A DNA stretch of 64,000 nucleotides from Flaccisagitta enflata (GCA_965153355.1 OZ231128.1:34782001-34846000); one strand, 5' to 3'; shown: positions 21,836 to 34,021, numbered from the stretch's first letter. The notes: a model not told the origin generated them from the sequence alone. Translations and numbers: made by a program.

Positions 21836-22056
21836 CAAGTGACGCGGGGTCGCAATATCATTGCGGACGGGTGGGCAGGAGCATCCAACCCCCATGCACA
21901 CCCAAACTCACCCCAGCACTCAAACATTGACAAAAAGTACCTAAAACGCTCATTTTCCCACTTTTCAACTTGATGACCTCCGACGAACCAACGGACCAAC
22001 GGACCAACGGACCGACGGACGGACAAGGGCTCTTATAGAGTTGCGTGTCCGCAACT
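21836..22056 (+). mobile_element. HA element 6
   Basis: An A7 run, then CAAGTGACGCGGGGTCGC at the 5' end, CGGACGGGTGGGCAGGAGC, an (ACGGACCA) run, and a 3' GAGTTGCGTGTCCGCAACT hairpin followed by AAAAAA. Its 5' block recurs as an inverted fragment at about 26191-26238. Confidence 0.75.
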
Positions 22057-22832
22057 AAAAAACAGCCTCACTTACGAGTCAAAAGTCATAGACAGTTTAA
22101 CACGTATGCTCACACTCATGCAAACACGCGCACACAATTTGTCTTAAAAACACGCTGAGACACAAGAAGAGAAAGACACAAAAGTAGCACACCCATTTCC
22201 CCCCCCTCCCCCTCCCCCTCCCCCACCCGGAGGTATGAACAAAAAGTTTGATTACTTTAAACAAACTCAGCGGAACAACAATCGCGCGCGTCGTGCTCCT
22301 TTTCCACACATAAAATCATAAATCATTTGAAATGAAAAATTGATTTAGAACATCCTGATATCAGATCATTTGATGGCGTGGAAATCATTTTTTTCCGACC
22401 CTCCTTCCATCACAAATGTTCTTTTCAGACTTCTTCATTTTCCTATCAGGAAGGTTGTCCTTTGTTTTTATGTCGGTTGTCAATATCTGATGCAATTTTG
22501 TTGTTAATGTCGTTCTTATAGTTTGAACTTCAAGAACTTGTTCAATTTTCACGCGGAAAGATAATGAAAACCATCATGATTGAATGCTATTCGGTTTCTT
22601 CTCTCGGAATGGAATATATGACAGATTGATAGTGTTCGAAGAATGACAGGTTGATTTCATGACAAAAAACGACTTTCATCGACAAGGCTACCTGTTATGG
22701 CTGCTGTCGAAAAAAAAAATCTCAAGGTTGTGCTTTATCTGATAACATTCATCTTGCCAATGTTGTTATCCAAGGTCTTTTTCGCAGTTTTGTTTTTTTT
22801 TTTTCAACTCTTTCTTTCTTTCTTTCCTTTTT
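22057..22832. other. Spacer with a C-rich run
   Basis: A CCCCCTCC-type run lies at about 22200-22230. The remainder is mixed sequence without a recognised gene. Confidence 0.4.
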
Positions 22833-23370
22833 GGGCAGCGGCCCCGAAGGGGCCGATGACCTATGCTTTCTCACATAGGGGAAATTTCTCCTTCTTCTTC
22901 TTCTCCGTCCACCCCCCCTTGAGGCCCAAATCTTAGTCTCGAGGCCCAAATCCCAGCCTTGAGGCTCAAATCCCAGCCTAAGGGATCAAATCCCAGCCAT
23001 GAGGCTCAAATCCCAGCCTCAAGGCTCAAACCAAAGCCTCAAAGCTCAAATATCAGCCTAAAGGCTGAAATCCCAGCCCCAAGGCTCAAATCATAGTCTC
23101 GTGCCCCAAATCTTAGCCTCAAGGCTCAAATCCCAGCCTCCAAGCTAAAGTCCCAGCCTTGAGGCTCAAATCCCAGCCTCAGGGCTCAAATCTCAGCCTT
23201 AAGGCCCCAAAAATAGCCTCCAGGCTCTGATTCAATCCGTGAGGTTCGAATAAAAACAGCATAGGTCATCGGTCCCTTTGGGGCCGCTGCCCCTCTAACC
23301 ACCTCACACCCACAAACATTCACATAGGGGCAACGGGTACCGCTGACCATCTAACGCTTTTGCGACTATT
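22833..23370 (-). mobile_element. HC element 4, single-orientation core
   Basis: GGGCAGCGGCCCCGAAGGGG at the left, and ATAGGGGCAACGGGTACCGC then TAACGCTTTTGCGACTATT at the right. The 20-bp unit GAGGCTCAAATCCCAGCCTC is repeated about 16 times at 22918-23250. The flanks share TTCTTTCCTT on both sides, but both lie in pyrimidine-rich DNA, so a target duplication is not proven. Confidence 0.8.
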
Positions 23371-23373
23371 CTT

Positions 23374-23672
<299 letters not shown>

Positions 23673-23677
23673 TCTTC

Positions 23678-23837
<160 letters not shown>

Positions 23838-24083
23838 TTCTTTTCTTTTTCTTCGTGTGCAATGTGCAATTCTTGTTTAGACGCTGGAAAACTGCCAAAT
23901 CTCCGTCTGCAGGGCTTGTTTGTACTCTTGATGGAAAATAGAGAGGAAAAAAATAAAAGAATAGAGAAAAGAAAAACTACAGAGAATAACAGGAGGAGGA
24001 AGGAGACCAGAGAAAAAGGAGAAGAGAAGAGAAAAGAAAAGTAAAGTGAAAAAGAAAAACAAGAAATGGTTGAAATGGAAAAC

Positions 24084-24626
24084 CAGTCGCCCAAGGGCAA
24101 TATGTGGTCAGCGATACCCATTGCCCTACTTTGCATGATTGTAAATTAGAATAGGAGGAAGCAGGGCAGCGGCCCCAAAGAGGATGATGTCCTGTAGAAC
24201 ACAGGGGATGTTCGTTCATTTGTTTATCTGTCCGCCCCCTCAGGCCCCCTCAGGCCTTGAATCTGTCCTCTCAGGGCCTGAAATCTATCCTCTCAGGCCT
24301 AAAATCTGTCCTCCCAGGCCTTGAATCTGAAAGGGTAGATTTAAGGCCTGAGAGAGCAGATTTCAGGTCTGAGAGGACAGATTCAAGGCCTGAGAGGGCA
24401 GATTTCAGACCTGAGATGGCAGATTTAGGGCCTGAGAGAGCAGATTTCAGGCCTGAGAGGGCAGATTCAAGGCCTGAGAGAGCAGATCTCAGGCCTGACA
24501 GAGCAGATTCCAGGCCTAAAAGGGCAGATTTCAGGCCTGAGAGGGCCTGGGGGGACGAACGGATAAACGAACGAACGAAAGTCCCCTGTACTCAACAGGA
24601 CATCGTCGCCTTCGGGGCCACTGCCC
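24084..24626 (+). mobile_element. HC element 5, palindromic core
   Basis: CAGTCGCCCAAGGGCAATAT at the 5' end. An inner stem links CCCATTGCCCTACTTT with GCAGGGCAGCGG. The 3' end is TTCGGGGCCACTGCCC, then AAAA. GTCCTGTAGAACACAGG is the subterminal hairpin. The 21-bp array switches orientation at about 24330: CTCAGGCCTTGAATCTGTCC before it, GGCCTGAGAGGGCAGATTTC after it. Confidence 0.8.
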
Positions 24627-25447
24627 AAAAAGAAGAATAACGGCGAGTTTTAACGGGAGACGCGTTGAAGGACGAATTTTTCCACTCAGCTCTGTCTCTT
24701 CCTTCGTCTTTTCTCAACTTTTGCGCCTCTTCGACGCAATTTTCATAGATTTCATTTTTCCTTGTTTCTCTTTCTTTTTATTTTTTACCGTCTTTTTCTG
24801 CCCTCAAGTTTCAGTTTTTTTCCGTTGTAAGTCTCTTCTTTTTCAAATTTTCATAGACTCATTTCTTGTCTGTCTTACGATACAGTGAAAGTGAGTGATT
24901 TACGAAAAAGTTTTTGAAGTTTCCAAGGATTTGAAAATGCAGGGAAAAAGTTAACGAAAGGGAACAAATGTAGTTCTAAACTTTATCACTACAGCACAAT
25001 TACACTATTTTACTTTATACCGGGCAGACAGATCAGATCGGGTAGAAAATCAAAAGGGGGTGGATCAAAAAACATTTTTAGAAACTAAATACATCTTTAC
25101 ATGCTTTAACAGACACTCCAATCAGGGAAATACGTTTTCAGCTTAAATCTTCATGGTGCGAGGGCAATGACAGCAATACGCTGTTGATTGATACCGGGTC
25201 ATCAGCCTGAGATGCCGGATAATGTTAAGCTTTTACTCTGACATGCCATGTATCACGGATTTCACACTGATCGTATCTTAAAGAGTAAAGATTGACGTTT
25301 TTTGTATCAAAATTTCATCAAAATCGGTCGAGTAGTTTAGATTTTACATGTTTTTAAGTAAAAAACAACCTTTCTGCCACTTCTGTCTTTTGATGGGAAA
25401 ATGGAGGAATGGCGGTTTTCCCCATTCCCTCATTTTGCAATATTTTG
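24627..25447. other. Spacer without recognised features
   Basis: Pyrimidine-rich at 24660-24850, otherwise mixed. No gene recognised. Confidence 0.4.
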
Positions 25448-25625
25448 GCTCAAATCCCAGATTTGAGGCTCAAATCCCAGCCTCATGGCTAAAATCTCAG
25501 CATCTTTGCTCAAATCACAACCTTGAGGCTCAAGTCACAACCTCAAGGTTCAAATCACAGCCTCGAGACATAGATCCCATTATTGATGTTCAAATTCAAG
25601 CCTAGAGCTTCAAAACCTACCAAGC
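25448..25625. repeat. HC-type minisatellite fragment
   Basis: About eight units close to GGCTCAAATCCCAGCCTC. The last part (CCTAGAGCTTCAAAAC) matches the array end of HC element 16, but without the terminal hairpin. It directly abuts HC element 6. Confidence 0.7.
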
Positions 25626-25641
25626 GTTTCACACGCTTTTT

Positions 25642-26131
25642 GGGCAGCCGCCCCAAAGGGCCGATGTCCTGTAGGACACAGGGGGAAATTTCGAGACGTC
25701 CGTCCGTCCGTCCTCCCCCTTGGACATCAGACCCTCAAGTCTGCAGTCTCAGGCCTGATTTTGGCCCTCTGAGCCCTCAAATTAGCCCTTTCAGACCTCA
25801 ATTTAGCTCTTGAGAGCTCAAATCAGTTCTCCAGACCTCAAATCTGCCCTCAAGACCTCAAATCAGCCCTCCAGACCTCAAATCCGCCCTCCCGGCCTCA
25901 GATCAACTCATCAGGCCTTAAATTTGCCCTCTAGGCCTCCAGCCTGCCCCCCAAACCTCAAATCTGCTCTTTTGGACTAAATTCTGCCATCCCGACTTCA
26001 AATCTGCCTCAGGACGTCTCAAAATTCCCCCCTGTGTCCTACAGGACATCGGCCCTTTGGGGCCGCTGCCCTGCTCTCACTCCACTACTTCACTTGATCA
26101 CTTTAAGCAGGGCATCTGGCACCGCTGACCA
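25642..26131 (-). mobile_element. HC element 6, single-orientation core
   Basis: TTTTT and GGGCAGCCGCCCCAAAGG at the left, GGCCCTTTGGGGCCGCTGCC and GCAGGGCATCTGGCACCGC at the right. Units near 20 bp (CCAGACCTCAAATCTGCCCT) lie at 25735-26010. Confidence 0.75.
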
Positions 26132-26190
26132 TGAGCGATCCTTGGATGAGTAGTTTTGAAGTGTTGATAGGTGGGTTTAGGGTGAGGATG

Positions 26191-26238
26191 GGGGTTGAGT
26201 GCCCCTGCCCACCTGTCCTTAACGATATTGCGACCCTG
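26191..26238 (-). mobile_element. HA fragment
   Basis: GTGCCCCTGCCCACCTGTCC and ATATTGCGACCC are the inverse of the 5' part of HA element 6. The 3' hairpin is absent. Confidence 0.5.
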
Positions 26239-26482
26239 CATCACTTGTTAGAACTTTTTTCTCTTCTCCCTGTTGATTTCTTTGTTTTCCAAACCTTTTC
26301 GTTTCTCAGTCTTTGTTGCTCTATTTGTCCCTTTTGTTTCTTTGTTCCTTTTCTTTATTTGTGTTTTCCCTCATTTACTCGTCTGTTGTTTCCTTTCTTT
26401 AGGTCCTGTTTAAAATAAAATGAAAAAAAGAAGTTTTGAGTGTTTTTTGCCGTATTTGGCAAAAAGTTTGGCTAAATGAATG

Positions 26483-26790
<308 letters not shown>

Positions 26791-27101
26791 TTGTGAGTGT
26801 GTGTGTGCGTGCATGTGTGTGTTTGAGTATGTGTGTGGTTTTGTTTATGTTTGTGAGCGGATGTGAGCTGTGTTTCTCTTTTGAACTCTTTGTCCATCTG
26901 CCAGTCCGTCTGTCCATCTCTCTCATCATCTGTTTCTGTCTTTTTGTGTCTGTTTGTGTGTGTATGTGTCTGTTTGTCTGTCTGTGTGTCAGTCTGTTTG
27001 TGTGTCTGTTTGTCTGTCTCTCTGTGTCTGTCTCTCTGTGTCTGTCTCTCTGTGTCTGCCTCTCCGTGTATCAGACTCTTTCTCTCTTGTTATTCGGACG
27101 T

Positions 27102-27375
27102 AGAGGCGACGCAGTGGCCTTTGGAGAGGACGGAGGGGACGCAGTGGCCTTTGGAGAGGATGGAGGGGACGCAGTGGCCTTTGGAGAGGACGGAGGCGAC
27201 GCAGTGGCCTTTGGAGAGGACGGAGGGGACACAGTGGCCTTTGGAGAGGACGGAGGGGACGCAGTGGCCTTTGGAGAGGACGGAGGGGACGCAGTGGCCT
27301 TTGGAGAGGACGGAGGGGACGCAGTGGCCTTTGGTTAGGACGGAGGGGACGCAGTGGCCTTTGGAGAGGACGCCA
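27102..27375. repeat. 30-bp VNTR, ~9 units
   Basis: The unit GACGCAGTGGCCTTTGGAGA plus GGACGGAGGG is repeated about nine times with very few differences. 30 bp is a multiple of three, so frames stay open on both strands. There is no sign of a gene around it. Confidence 0.9.
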
Positions 27376-27551
27376 AGGAATTGGCTCCGGGAAACGTTTC
27401 TGCTGCTCCTTCTCTTCATCCTTTGCTTTTACTCCACTTCCCATTTTACTCCTCTTTTAAGTCGCTACACATTGGAATGTCGGTCTGTTAGACTGTCCAT
27501 CCGTTCATCGTCTGATTGCGACGTAGTTAAGTTTTTTTTTTTTGTCATTTA

Positions 27552-28131
27552 CTATCTTCACAAAAAAAATCTTTCCACTTCGAAAATGAGCATGTTTGTT
27601 GACTAGTTCAAGAATACCAGTTGATCGCAAGGCAATCAATATTAAGTGTGTGCATCCCCTGACTGAATCACGGCCGCCATTTTTTCAGGTAGCGATTTCT
27701 TGAGCTTCATCAGGTACGCTTAAGTGATGCTGTCCCAAACCATTCACGCCATTTTCTTGATCTGCTCTTTCTCTATGTTTATACTTATAGCTCTAAAGAG
27801 ACTCAACGAATCAGGGAAAAATAGGTGACATAAACGAAGCCCTTCAAATTTGCAAGCGGTCTACGCAAACCGCATCTGTCTAGCTCAATTCGTTTAGAAG
27901 TAATTAAGAAAAGTGTGAAGTGAAGATTGTGTGGAATGGCAAAGGCGAAATTCAAATATTTCATTCAAAGTTGAATAACTTTTGAACGCGTTGAGTTAGA
28001 AAGATGCGGTTTGCGCAGACTGCTTGCAAATTTGCAGAGCTTTAATTTCGTCACCAATTTTTTAAGGATTGGTCCAAAATAACCAGAGATATATGTTAAA
28101 ATGGGCGGAAAGATTTTATTTGTGAAGATAG
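27552..28131. mobile_element. Tc1/mariner-like MITE, copy 2
   Basis: A 580-bp relative of 8579-9169. The left end CTATCTTCACAAAAAAAATC and the right inverse ending GAAGATAG are flanked by TA (27550-27551 and 28132-28133). The same palindromic core is present (CCCTTCAAATTTGCAAGC, and its inverse near 28025). No coding capacity. Confidence 0.8.
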
Positions 28132-28133
28132 TA

Positions 28134-28335
28134 AAAGGGAGGAGGGAAGGAAGGGAGCCAAGGAAGGAGGGAATGGAGGAAGGCAGGAAGGCAGGAAGAA
28201 AGGAAGAAAGGAAGAAAGTAACTAGGAGGAAAGGAGGAAAGGAAGAAAGGAAGAAAGGAAGAAAGGAAGAAAGGAAGAAAGGAAGAAAGGAGGAATGAAT
28301 GAAAGGGAGAAAGGAAACAAGGAAGGAAGGAATCA
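28134..28335. repeat. (GGAA/GAAGAAAG)n purine array
   Basis: AAGGAAGAAAGG-type short tandem repeat of about 200 bp. Confidence 0.9.
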
Positions 28336-28559
28336 CTAATAACTTCCCTCACTTTTTTTCTCTCCAAATATACTCTCTTTCATCACCACTTTCTCCTTCA
28401 ACATATTTGTCATCCTCCTACCCTGATCCTATTCCTGCCATTAAAGAAGTAAAGGGTAAACAATTTCTATTGTTCGCTTGTTCATTGTGTCTATCAGTTA
28501 AATCAGATGATTCTGGAGGAAAATGTTAGTGGTCGTTTAATTTGTTTTTTTTTTCAGGT

Positions 28560-29375
28560 TCTGAGCTTAAGGAAGAGGGAAAAGGGGAAGGTGTGGGTTG
28601 AGGAAAAGGTGGGAGGTTGAAAAAGAGTAGGGGTGGAGGAGAAGGAGAGGGTTGAGGACAAGGAGTGGTGGAGGAGAAGGAGGGGGTTAAGGATGAAAAG
28701 GAGGAGTGGAGGAGAAGGAGAGGGTTGAGGACAAGGAGGGGTGGAGAAGAAGGAGAGGGTAAAGGATAAGAGCGGGGGGGGGGGGGAAGGAGAGGGTAAA
28801 GGACGAGAGGGAAGAGTTGAGGAGAAGGATGAAAAGGACGAGTGGAGGACGGGTGGAGGAGAAGGAGAGGGTAAAGGACGAGAGGAAAGGGTTGAGGAGA
28901 AGGAGGGGGTAAAGGATGAAAACAACGGGGGAAGGAGAGGGTAAAGGACGAGAGGGAAGAGTTGAGGAGAAGGATGAAAAGGACAGGTGGAGGACGGGTG
29001 GAGGAGAAGGAGAGGGTAAAGGACGAGAGGGAAGGGTTGAGGAGAAGGAGGGGGTAAAGGATGAAAAGAACGGGGGGAAGGAGAGAGTAAAGGACGAGAG
29101 GGAAGAGTTGAGGAGAAGGATGAAAAGGACGGGTGGAGGACGGGTGGAGGAGAAGGAGAGGGTAAAGGACGAGAGGGTAAAGGACGAGAGGAAAGGGTTG
29201 AGGAGAAGGAGGGGGTAAAGGATGAAAACAACGGGGGAAGGAGAGGGTAAAGGACGAGAGGGAAGAGTTGAGGAGAAGGATGAAAAGGACAGGTGGAGGA
29301 CGGGTGGAGGAGAAGGAGAGGGTAAAGGACAAGAGGGAAGGGTTGAGGAGAAGGAGGGGGTTAAGGATGAGAAGA
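28560..29375. repeat. G/A-rich higher-order minisatellite
   Basis: About 800 bp of purine-rich plus strand built from blocks such as GGTAAAGGACGAGAGGGAAG and GTTGAGGAGAAGGA. Larger units of roughly 120-180 bp recur several times (starts near 28785, 28925, 29225). Long open frames here are by-products of the purine bias. Confidence 0.85.
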
Positions 29376-29497
29376 TGGATGCCATCTTATGTGCATTTCT
29401 GACATTTCCGAGAGGCAGACGGAAAAGGAAAAGGAAAAACAAAAGACAAATGAACATTGCTTATGAATATGGCGCGACTTAAACAATGAGGAAGATA

Positions 29498-29498
29498 C

Positions 29499-29529
<31 letters not shown>

Positions 29530-29532
29530 CAG

Positions 29533-29576
<44 letters not shown>
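29498..29576. repeat. (GA)n then (CAGA)n
   Basis: GA run followed by a CAGA tetranucleotide array, the same order as at 16617-16802. Confidence 0.95.
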
Positions 29577-29724
29577 TTCCAGGAAAAACGACAAGCAGCT
29601 ATATAGACAAAAAGTTGGGTAGACATTCGCCTGTAGTTATGACAAAAAACAATAAGATACGAGCAGATCATGTTGTGGGACTGTCTCAGGCTCCTTTTGA
29701 AATCAATATTGGCGTTGAAATTCT

Positions 29725-30326
29725 GGGTGCTGAAGAGTCCAACAAGGCCAGATATCAATACATAGGTTTTTAGGCTAGAAAATTTCTGATTTGAGATCAA
29801 GGACTAATTTTTTTTGCTGAAATGCAAGGGAACATGATTATTTACTCAAAAAAACATAGTTTTCCACATGAATATGGCTATATCCCTGAATTTTGATGTC
29901 ACCTAAGTAAAAACGCGATATTTCAAAAGGGTCATATATGGTACTAGTGCCATAGCTGCAGCAAAAACTGGTCATAGGATTAGCTTCCCCCTTGTCCAAT
30001 TTGGTCACAATGATGGTACAAGTTGATTAGGGGCTTTGGAGAAACATCTACGCACACAAACTTTCACAAAGGCTTCAAATCTAAAACTCAACACTATTTT
30101 CTTGTTATTTTTTTTTATATGGCCGTTAACCTAAGAAGTGAAAAAAATTACCAGTTTGAAGGTCAAAACACAATTTTTTGCCTTGATCAGTTACTTATGA
30201 CATTTATCTACCAATTGGACTTCTTTGCACCACCCTGCCAGGAAAAGGGTTGTCATTTTGTTTGACCGACAATGCTCTTATCTACCGTTTGAAACCGCCT
30301 CAGCGCCGATGGCTATAAACAGCAGG
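29725..30326 (-). mobile_element. Solo copy of the ~603-bp terminal repeat (TDR family)
   Basis: Inverse of the repeat found twice at 47929-49512. It starts GGGTGCTGAAGAGTCC and ends GGCTATAAACAGCAG. It is flanked by TTCT on both sides (29721-29724 and 30327-30330). It looks like a solo terminal repeat left after recombination, or a single-unit insertion. It is more diverged than the pair at 47.9-49.5 kb. Confidence 0.75.
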
Positions 30327-30330
30327 TTCT

Positions 30331-31048
30331 ACTTTTAGGTGGCCACGCCTCACCTTTCATTATCCTTACCCCTTTAGGAAATCCAAAATTTCAAAATTCT
30401 CAAATTCCAATTCTGTCTGCAGATATGAAATCTGCAGAAAGAACTGACAATTGAAAGTATTTTCCTTTTTTTGATATTGCAATTAGAATCGCAGAACATA
30501 CCTTTCCTTTTAATTTCGTTGTAAAATTGTTGAACTTACCTTTTTAAAGAATCTTAAGTATGGATTTTGATAATGATACCAAAGGATTTTTTTAAAGAAG
30601 AAAAGCACTTCAAATAAACAGTTTTTTCATGCAAATTATGAATCTGCTGTCAAAAGTTTGATTTGAGCAATTTGAAATTTTTGGTTTTCTAGCGGCAACC
30701 AAGATGTCAACTTTTAAAGCTGAAAACAATGACAATGTAAGCTCAAGACAGCTCAACAACATGAACTACTTGTAGAATTTTGATTTTTTTCTATTAAGTC
30801 ATTACAATACAGGCTAGTAGACATTGTCTACTAAACAAGCAGTGAGAAAGACAAGAGGATAGATAGACAAGCAGATAGCTAGACAAGCAGATTGACAGAA
30901 AGATAGTTAAGACAGGCAGAGATAATCTGTGCCAAGAAGAAAAAACCAAGCAGAGGCCAAAGTCATTCCCTCATTTAAAATCTGCCCATTTCTCATAAGA
31001 GTTTGTATTTTACGCCGCACATTCTTTTCCCTTGTTGCTGCTGGTTAA
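30331..31048. other. AT-rich spacer
   Basis: No gene recognised. A degenerate GACAAGCAGATAG repeat lies at about 30838-30910. Confidence 0.4.
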
Positions 31049-31050
31049 AT

Positions 31051-31262
<212 letters not shown>

Positions 31263-31387
31263 AAAAGAAAAACCAAGCTTTCAACTCTGACTACCCATTC
31301 CAAATTTTTCCCCGATTTGTATCTCTTGTTATTCCTTTTTACGGTTTTGCTTGGATTTTCTCGCTTCCCTTTCTTCTTCCTCTTTTT

Positions 31388-31489
31388 AGGTGCGACAAAG
31401 CACCTCTATAACTGGCTGTGTCCATTGGTCGGTCTGTTGGTCGGTAACGCATTCGTTCGACGATCCACATGTCGCACCTATTGGCCTTG
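31388..31489 (-). mobile_element. HB element 1
   Basis: Inverted HB copy: AGGTGCGACAAAGCACCTCT hairpin at the left, preceded by T5; GTCGCACCTATTGGCCTTG at the right, followed by TTTT. 102 bp, non-coding. Confidence 0.8.
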
Positions 31490-31965
31490 TTTTCTTTTCC
31501 TCTATGTCTGCCAGTCCACCTCTTATTCTCTCTTCCTTGTCATCTTCTTCTTCTTTTCTCCCCCGTTTTCTTCTTCTTCTTTTTCTTCTCTTTCCTCATT
31601 GCTTGTTTTATTTTGTCTTGACAAGCGCCGTTGGTTGTCGGTGTTGATGCTCTGGCGGCTTTACAAAAGATTTGGTGTGGCTTTGAGGTAGTCGTGTGGA
31701 GCTGTTGTGTTGTGTTGTGTAGAGCTGTTGTGCTGAAGCTGTTGGTAAAAGTTTGTTGCGGCCAAGATGTGGCTTTGCGGCGATGTGGTGTTGTGGATGT
31801 CAAACATCTATCGCAGTCTTGGCGTTGCTTTCGCGCGGTTTTGGCGTAGCTGTAGCTGTAGCTTGATAGTGGCGTTCGTTCATTAGGCGCGCGTTTTGAG
31901 TTGCTGTAGTGTTGTTTGGAGTAGCTTTTGCGCGGTATGGGCGCCTTGATGCTGCGGTAATGGAG

Positions 31966-32268
31966 GCGGTGGTAGTGGTGGTGGTCGTGGGGGTGGTGGT
32001 GGTGGTGGTGGTGGTGGGGGTGCCAGATGGTGGCGGTGGCGGTGGTGGTGGGGGCGGCAGGTGGTGGCGGTGGCGATAGCGGTGGCGGTGGTGGTGGCGG
32101 AGGCGACAGCGGTGGCGGCAGCGGTTGCGGTTGCGGTGGCGGTGGCAATGGTGGTGGCGCAGGCGGTGGTGGCGGTGGCGGTGGCGGTGGCGGTGGCGGT
32201 GGCGGTGGCGGTGGCGGTGGCGGTTGCGGTGGTGGTGGAGGTGGTGGTGGCGGTGGCGGTGTTGGTTT
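31966..32268. repeat. (GGT/GGC)n array
   Basis: GGTGGC-type trinucleotide array of about 300 bp with substitutions. Confidence 0.9.
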
Positions 32269-32335
32269 CTTCTTTTTCCTGTCAAAGAGAAAAATTCAAC
32301 GCCCTTCTTCGCCTGCAGACTGTCAAAACAAAAGA

Positions 32336-32418
32336 CGAGAGAAGGAGGAAGAGGAAGAGGAGGAGGAGGAGGAGGAGGAAGAGAAGGAGGAAAATATGAA
32401 GATAAAGAAGAAGGAGAA

Positions 32419-32453
<35 letters not shown>

Positions 32454-32750
32454 AGAAGAAGAAGAAGAAGAAGAAGAAGAAAGAGAAGAAGAAGAAAGAA
32501 GAAGAAAGAAGAAGAAGAAGAAGAAATAAACTGTTTAAAGTAAACGGAAAAGAAAAGGAAATGAAGAAGAAGAAGAAGAAGGAGAAGAGAAGAAGAAGAG
32601 AAGTTGAAGGGAGAAAGAAGAAGAAGAAGAAGAAGAAGAAGAAAGAAAGAAGAAAGATGAAGAGAAAGAAGATGAAAGTGAAAAAGAAAAAGAAGAAAAA
32701 GAAAAAGGAGAAGAAAAAGAAGAAAACGAAAAAGAAAAAGAAAAAGAAAA
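32336..32750. repeat. (GAA/GAG)n array
   Basis: Purine-only plus strand of about 410 bp based on GAA and AAAAAG. It lies opposite a CTT-rich tract at 31535-31600. Confidence 0.9.
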
Positions 32751-32867
32751 GGCCAAGTAGGCCAATAAGGTGCGACGTGTGGATCGTCGAACGAATGCGT
32801 TACAGACCGACGGACCGACCGACCAACCAACGGACATGGTCAGTTATACAGGTGCTTTGTCGCATCT
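32751..32867 (+). mobile_element. HB element 2
   Basis: After AAAA, GGCCAAGTAGGCCAATAAGG, GTGCGACGTGTGGATCGTCG, a (GACC) run and a 3' GGTGCTTTGTCGCATCT hairpin followed by AAAAA. It faces HB element 1 in inverted orientation 1.26 kb away. Confidence 0.8.
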
Positions 32868-33303
32868 AAAAAGAAAAAGAAGGCAACAAATAGGGGAACA
32901 AGAGGACTATTGGGTTGCGCTTACAAGCAAAAATACTGGTCGCAGACGCGACAGTGGGCGGATGCGGAAATCCTTGATAATCGATATTGTGACAGATATA
33001 TAAAAATATGGACGGATGGACGGATGGAGCGTTGAGTTGTTGAACGAATCACACACGTTTCCGTGACATAAAAGAAAACGACAAAAAAATCACAAAAAAA
33101 AAAGAAGAATCGTGAGAATAAAAAGTGAGATCCAAAGTGAGCATGAAAGTAGAAACAAAACAAATTAAAGAGGAAAAAAAGGAAAGAAAAGACAAAAAGA
33201 AAAAAAAATAACAAGAAAAGAAAAAGAAATATTGAAAAAAGAGAGGAAGAGTAGGAAAATGGAGGAAGAATAAGAAGGAAAGAGGAGGAAGATGAAATGA
33301 AAC
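32868..33303. other. A-rich spacer
   Basis: Purine-rich, with many A runs. The word GACGGATGGACGGATGG at about 33009 resembles HA/HB linker repeats, but no ends are seen. Confidence 0.4.
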
Positions 33304-33903
33304 AATAGTCGCAAAAGCGTTAGATGGTCAGCGGTACCCGTGCCCTGCCCTAGTAGGTTGTGCTAGAAGTTGAAGGGGAAGCAGGGCAGTGGCCCAAAAG
33401 GGGTCGACGACCTATGCTTTCACACATATGGGGAATTTTCTCCTCCTACTCCGCCCGCCCCCCCCCAGCTTTGAGGACCAAATTCTAGCACTGAGACCCA
33501 AATCCCTGTCTCAAGGCCCAAATCCTATCCAAAAGGCCCAAATCCTAGCCTCAAGGCCCCAATCCTAGCCTGGAGGCCCAAATTCCAGCCTTTAGACCCA
33601 AATCTTATCCTTTAGGCTGGGATATGAACCTTGAGGATTAGATTTGGGCCTCACGGCTGGGATTTGAGCCTAAAGGATGAGATTTGGGTCTAAAGGCTGA
33701 AATTTGGGTCTCCAGGCCAGGATTTGGGCCTTGAGGCTAGGATTTGGGCCTTTTGGATAGGATTTGGGCCTTGAGACTGGGATTTGGGTCTCGGGGCTAG
33801 AATTTGGGCCTCAAAGATGGGGGGGGGGACAGACGGCGGAGAATTAGAAAATTCCCCATGTGTGTGAAAGCATAGGTCATCGATCCCTTTGGGGCCGCTG
33901 CCC
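33304..33903 (+). mobile_element. HC element 7, complete, palindromic core
   Basis: A good full-length example (600 bp). The 5' end is AATAGTCGCAAAAGCGTTAG and GGTCAGCGGTACCC. The inner stem pairs CCTGCC with GCAGGGCAG. GACCTATGCTTTCACACAT and its inverse lie at the array borders. The 3' end is CCCTTTGGGGCCGCTGCCC then AAAAA. The 20-bp unit (GGCCCAAATCCTAGCCTCAA) reverses near 33610. Confidence 0.82.
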
Positions 33904-34021
33904 AAAAAGGAAGTTGAAAAGCTGTTTTTCTTTCAAACCATGTCAAATCATCAAAATAGGTGTCAAGTCCGGGAAAACGCAACGACACGACTGAGGAAAA
34001 ACACAAAGAGGAGGAGTAAGA

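Noticed and set aside
26863-27606. A 247-codon frame with a WPLERTEGTQ repeat
   Set aside because: The 30-bp VNTR keeps several frames open on both strands; nothing else supports a gene.
32027-32869. A 280-codon Gly-rich then Lys/Glu-rich frame
   Set aside because: It crosses a GGC/GGT array, a GAA array and an HB element; composition is fully explained by the repeats.
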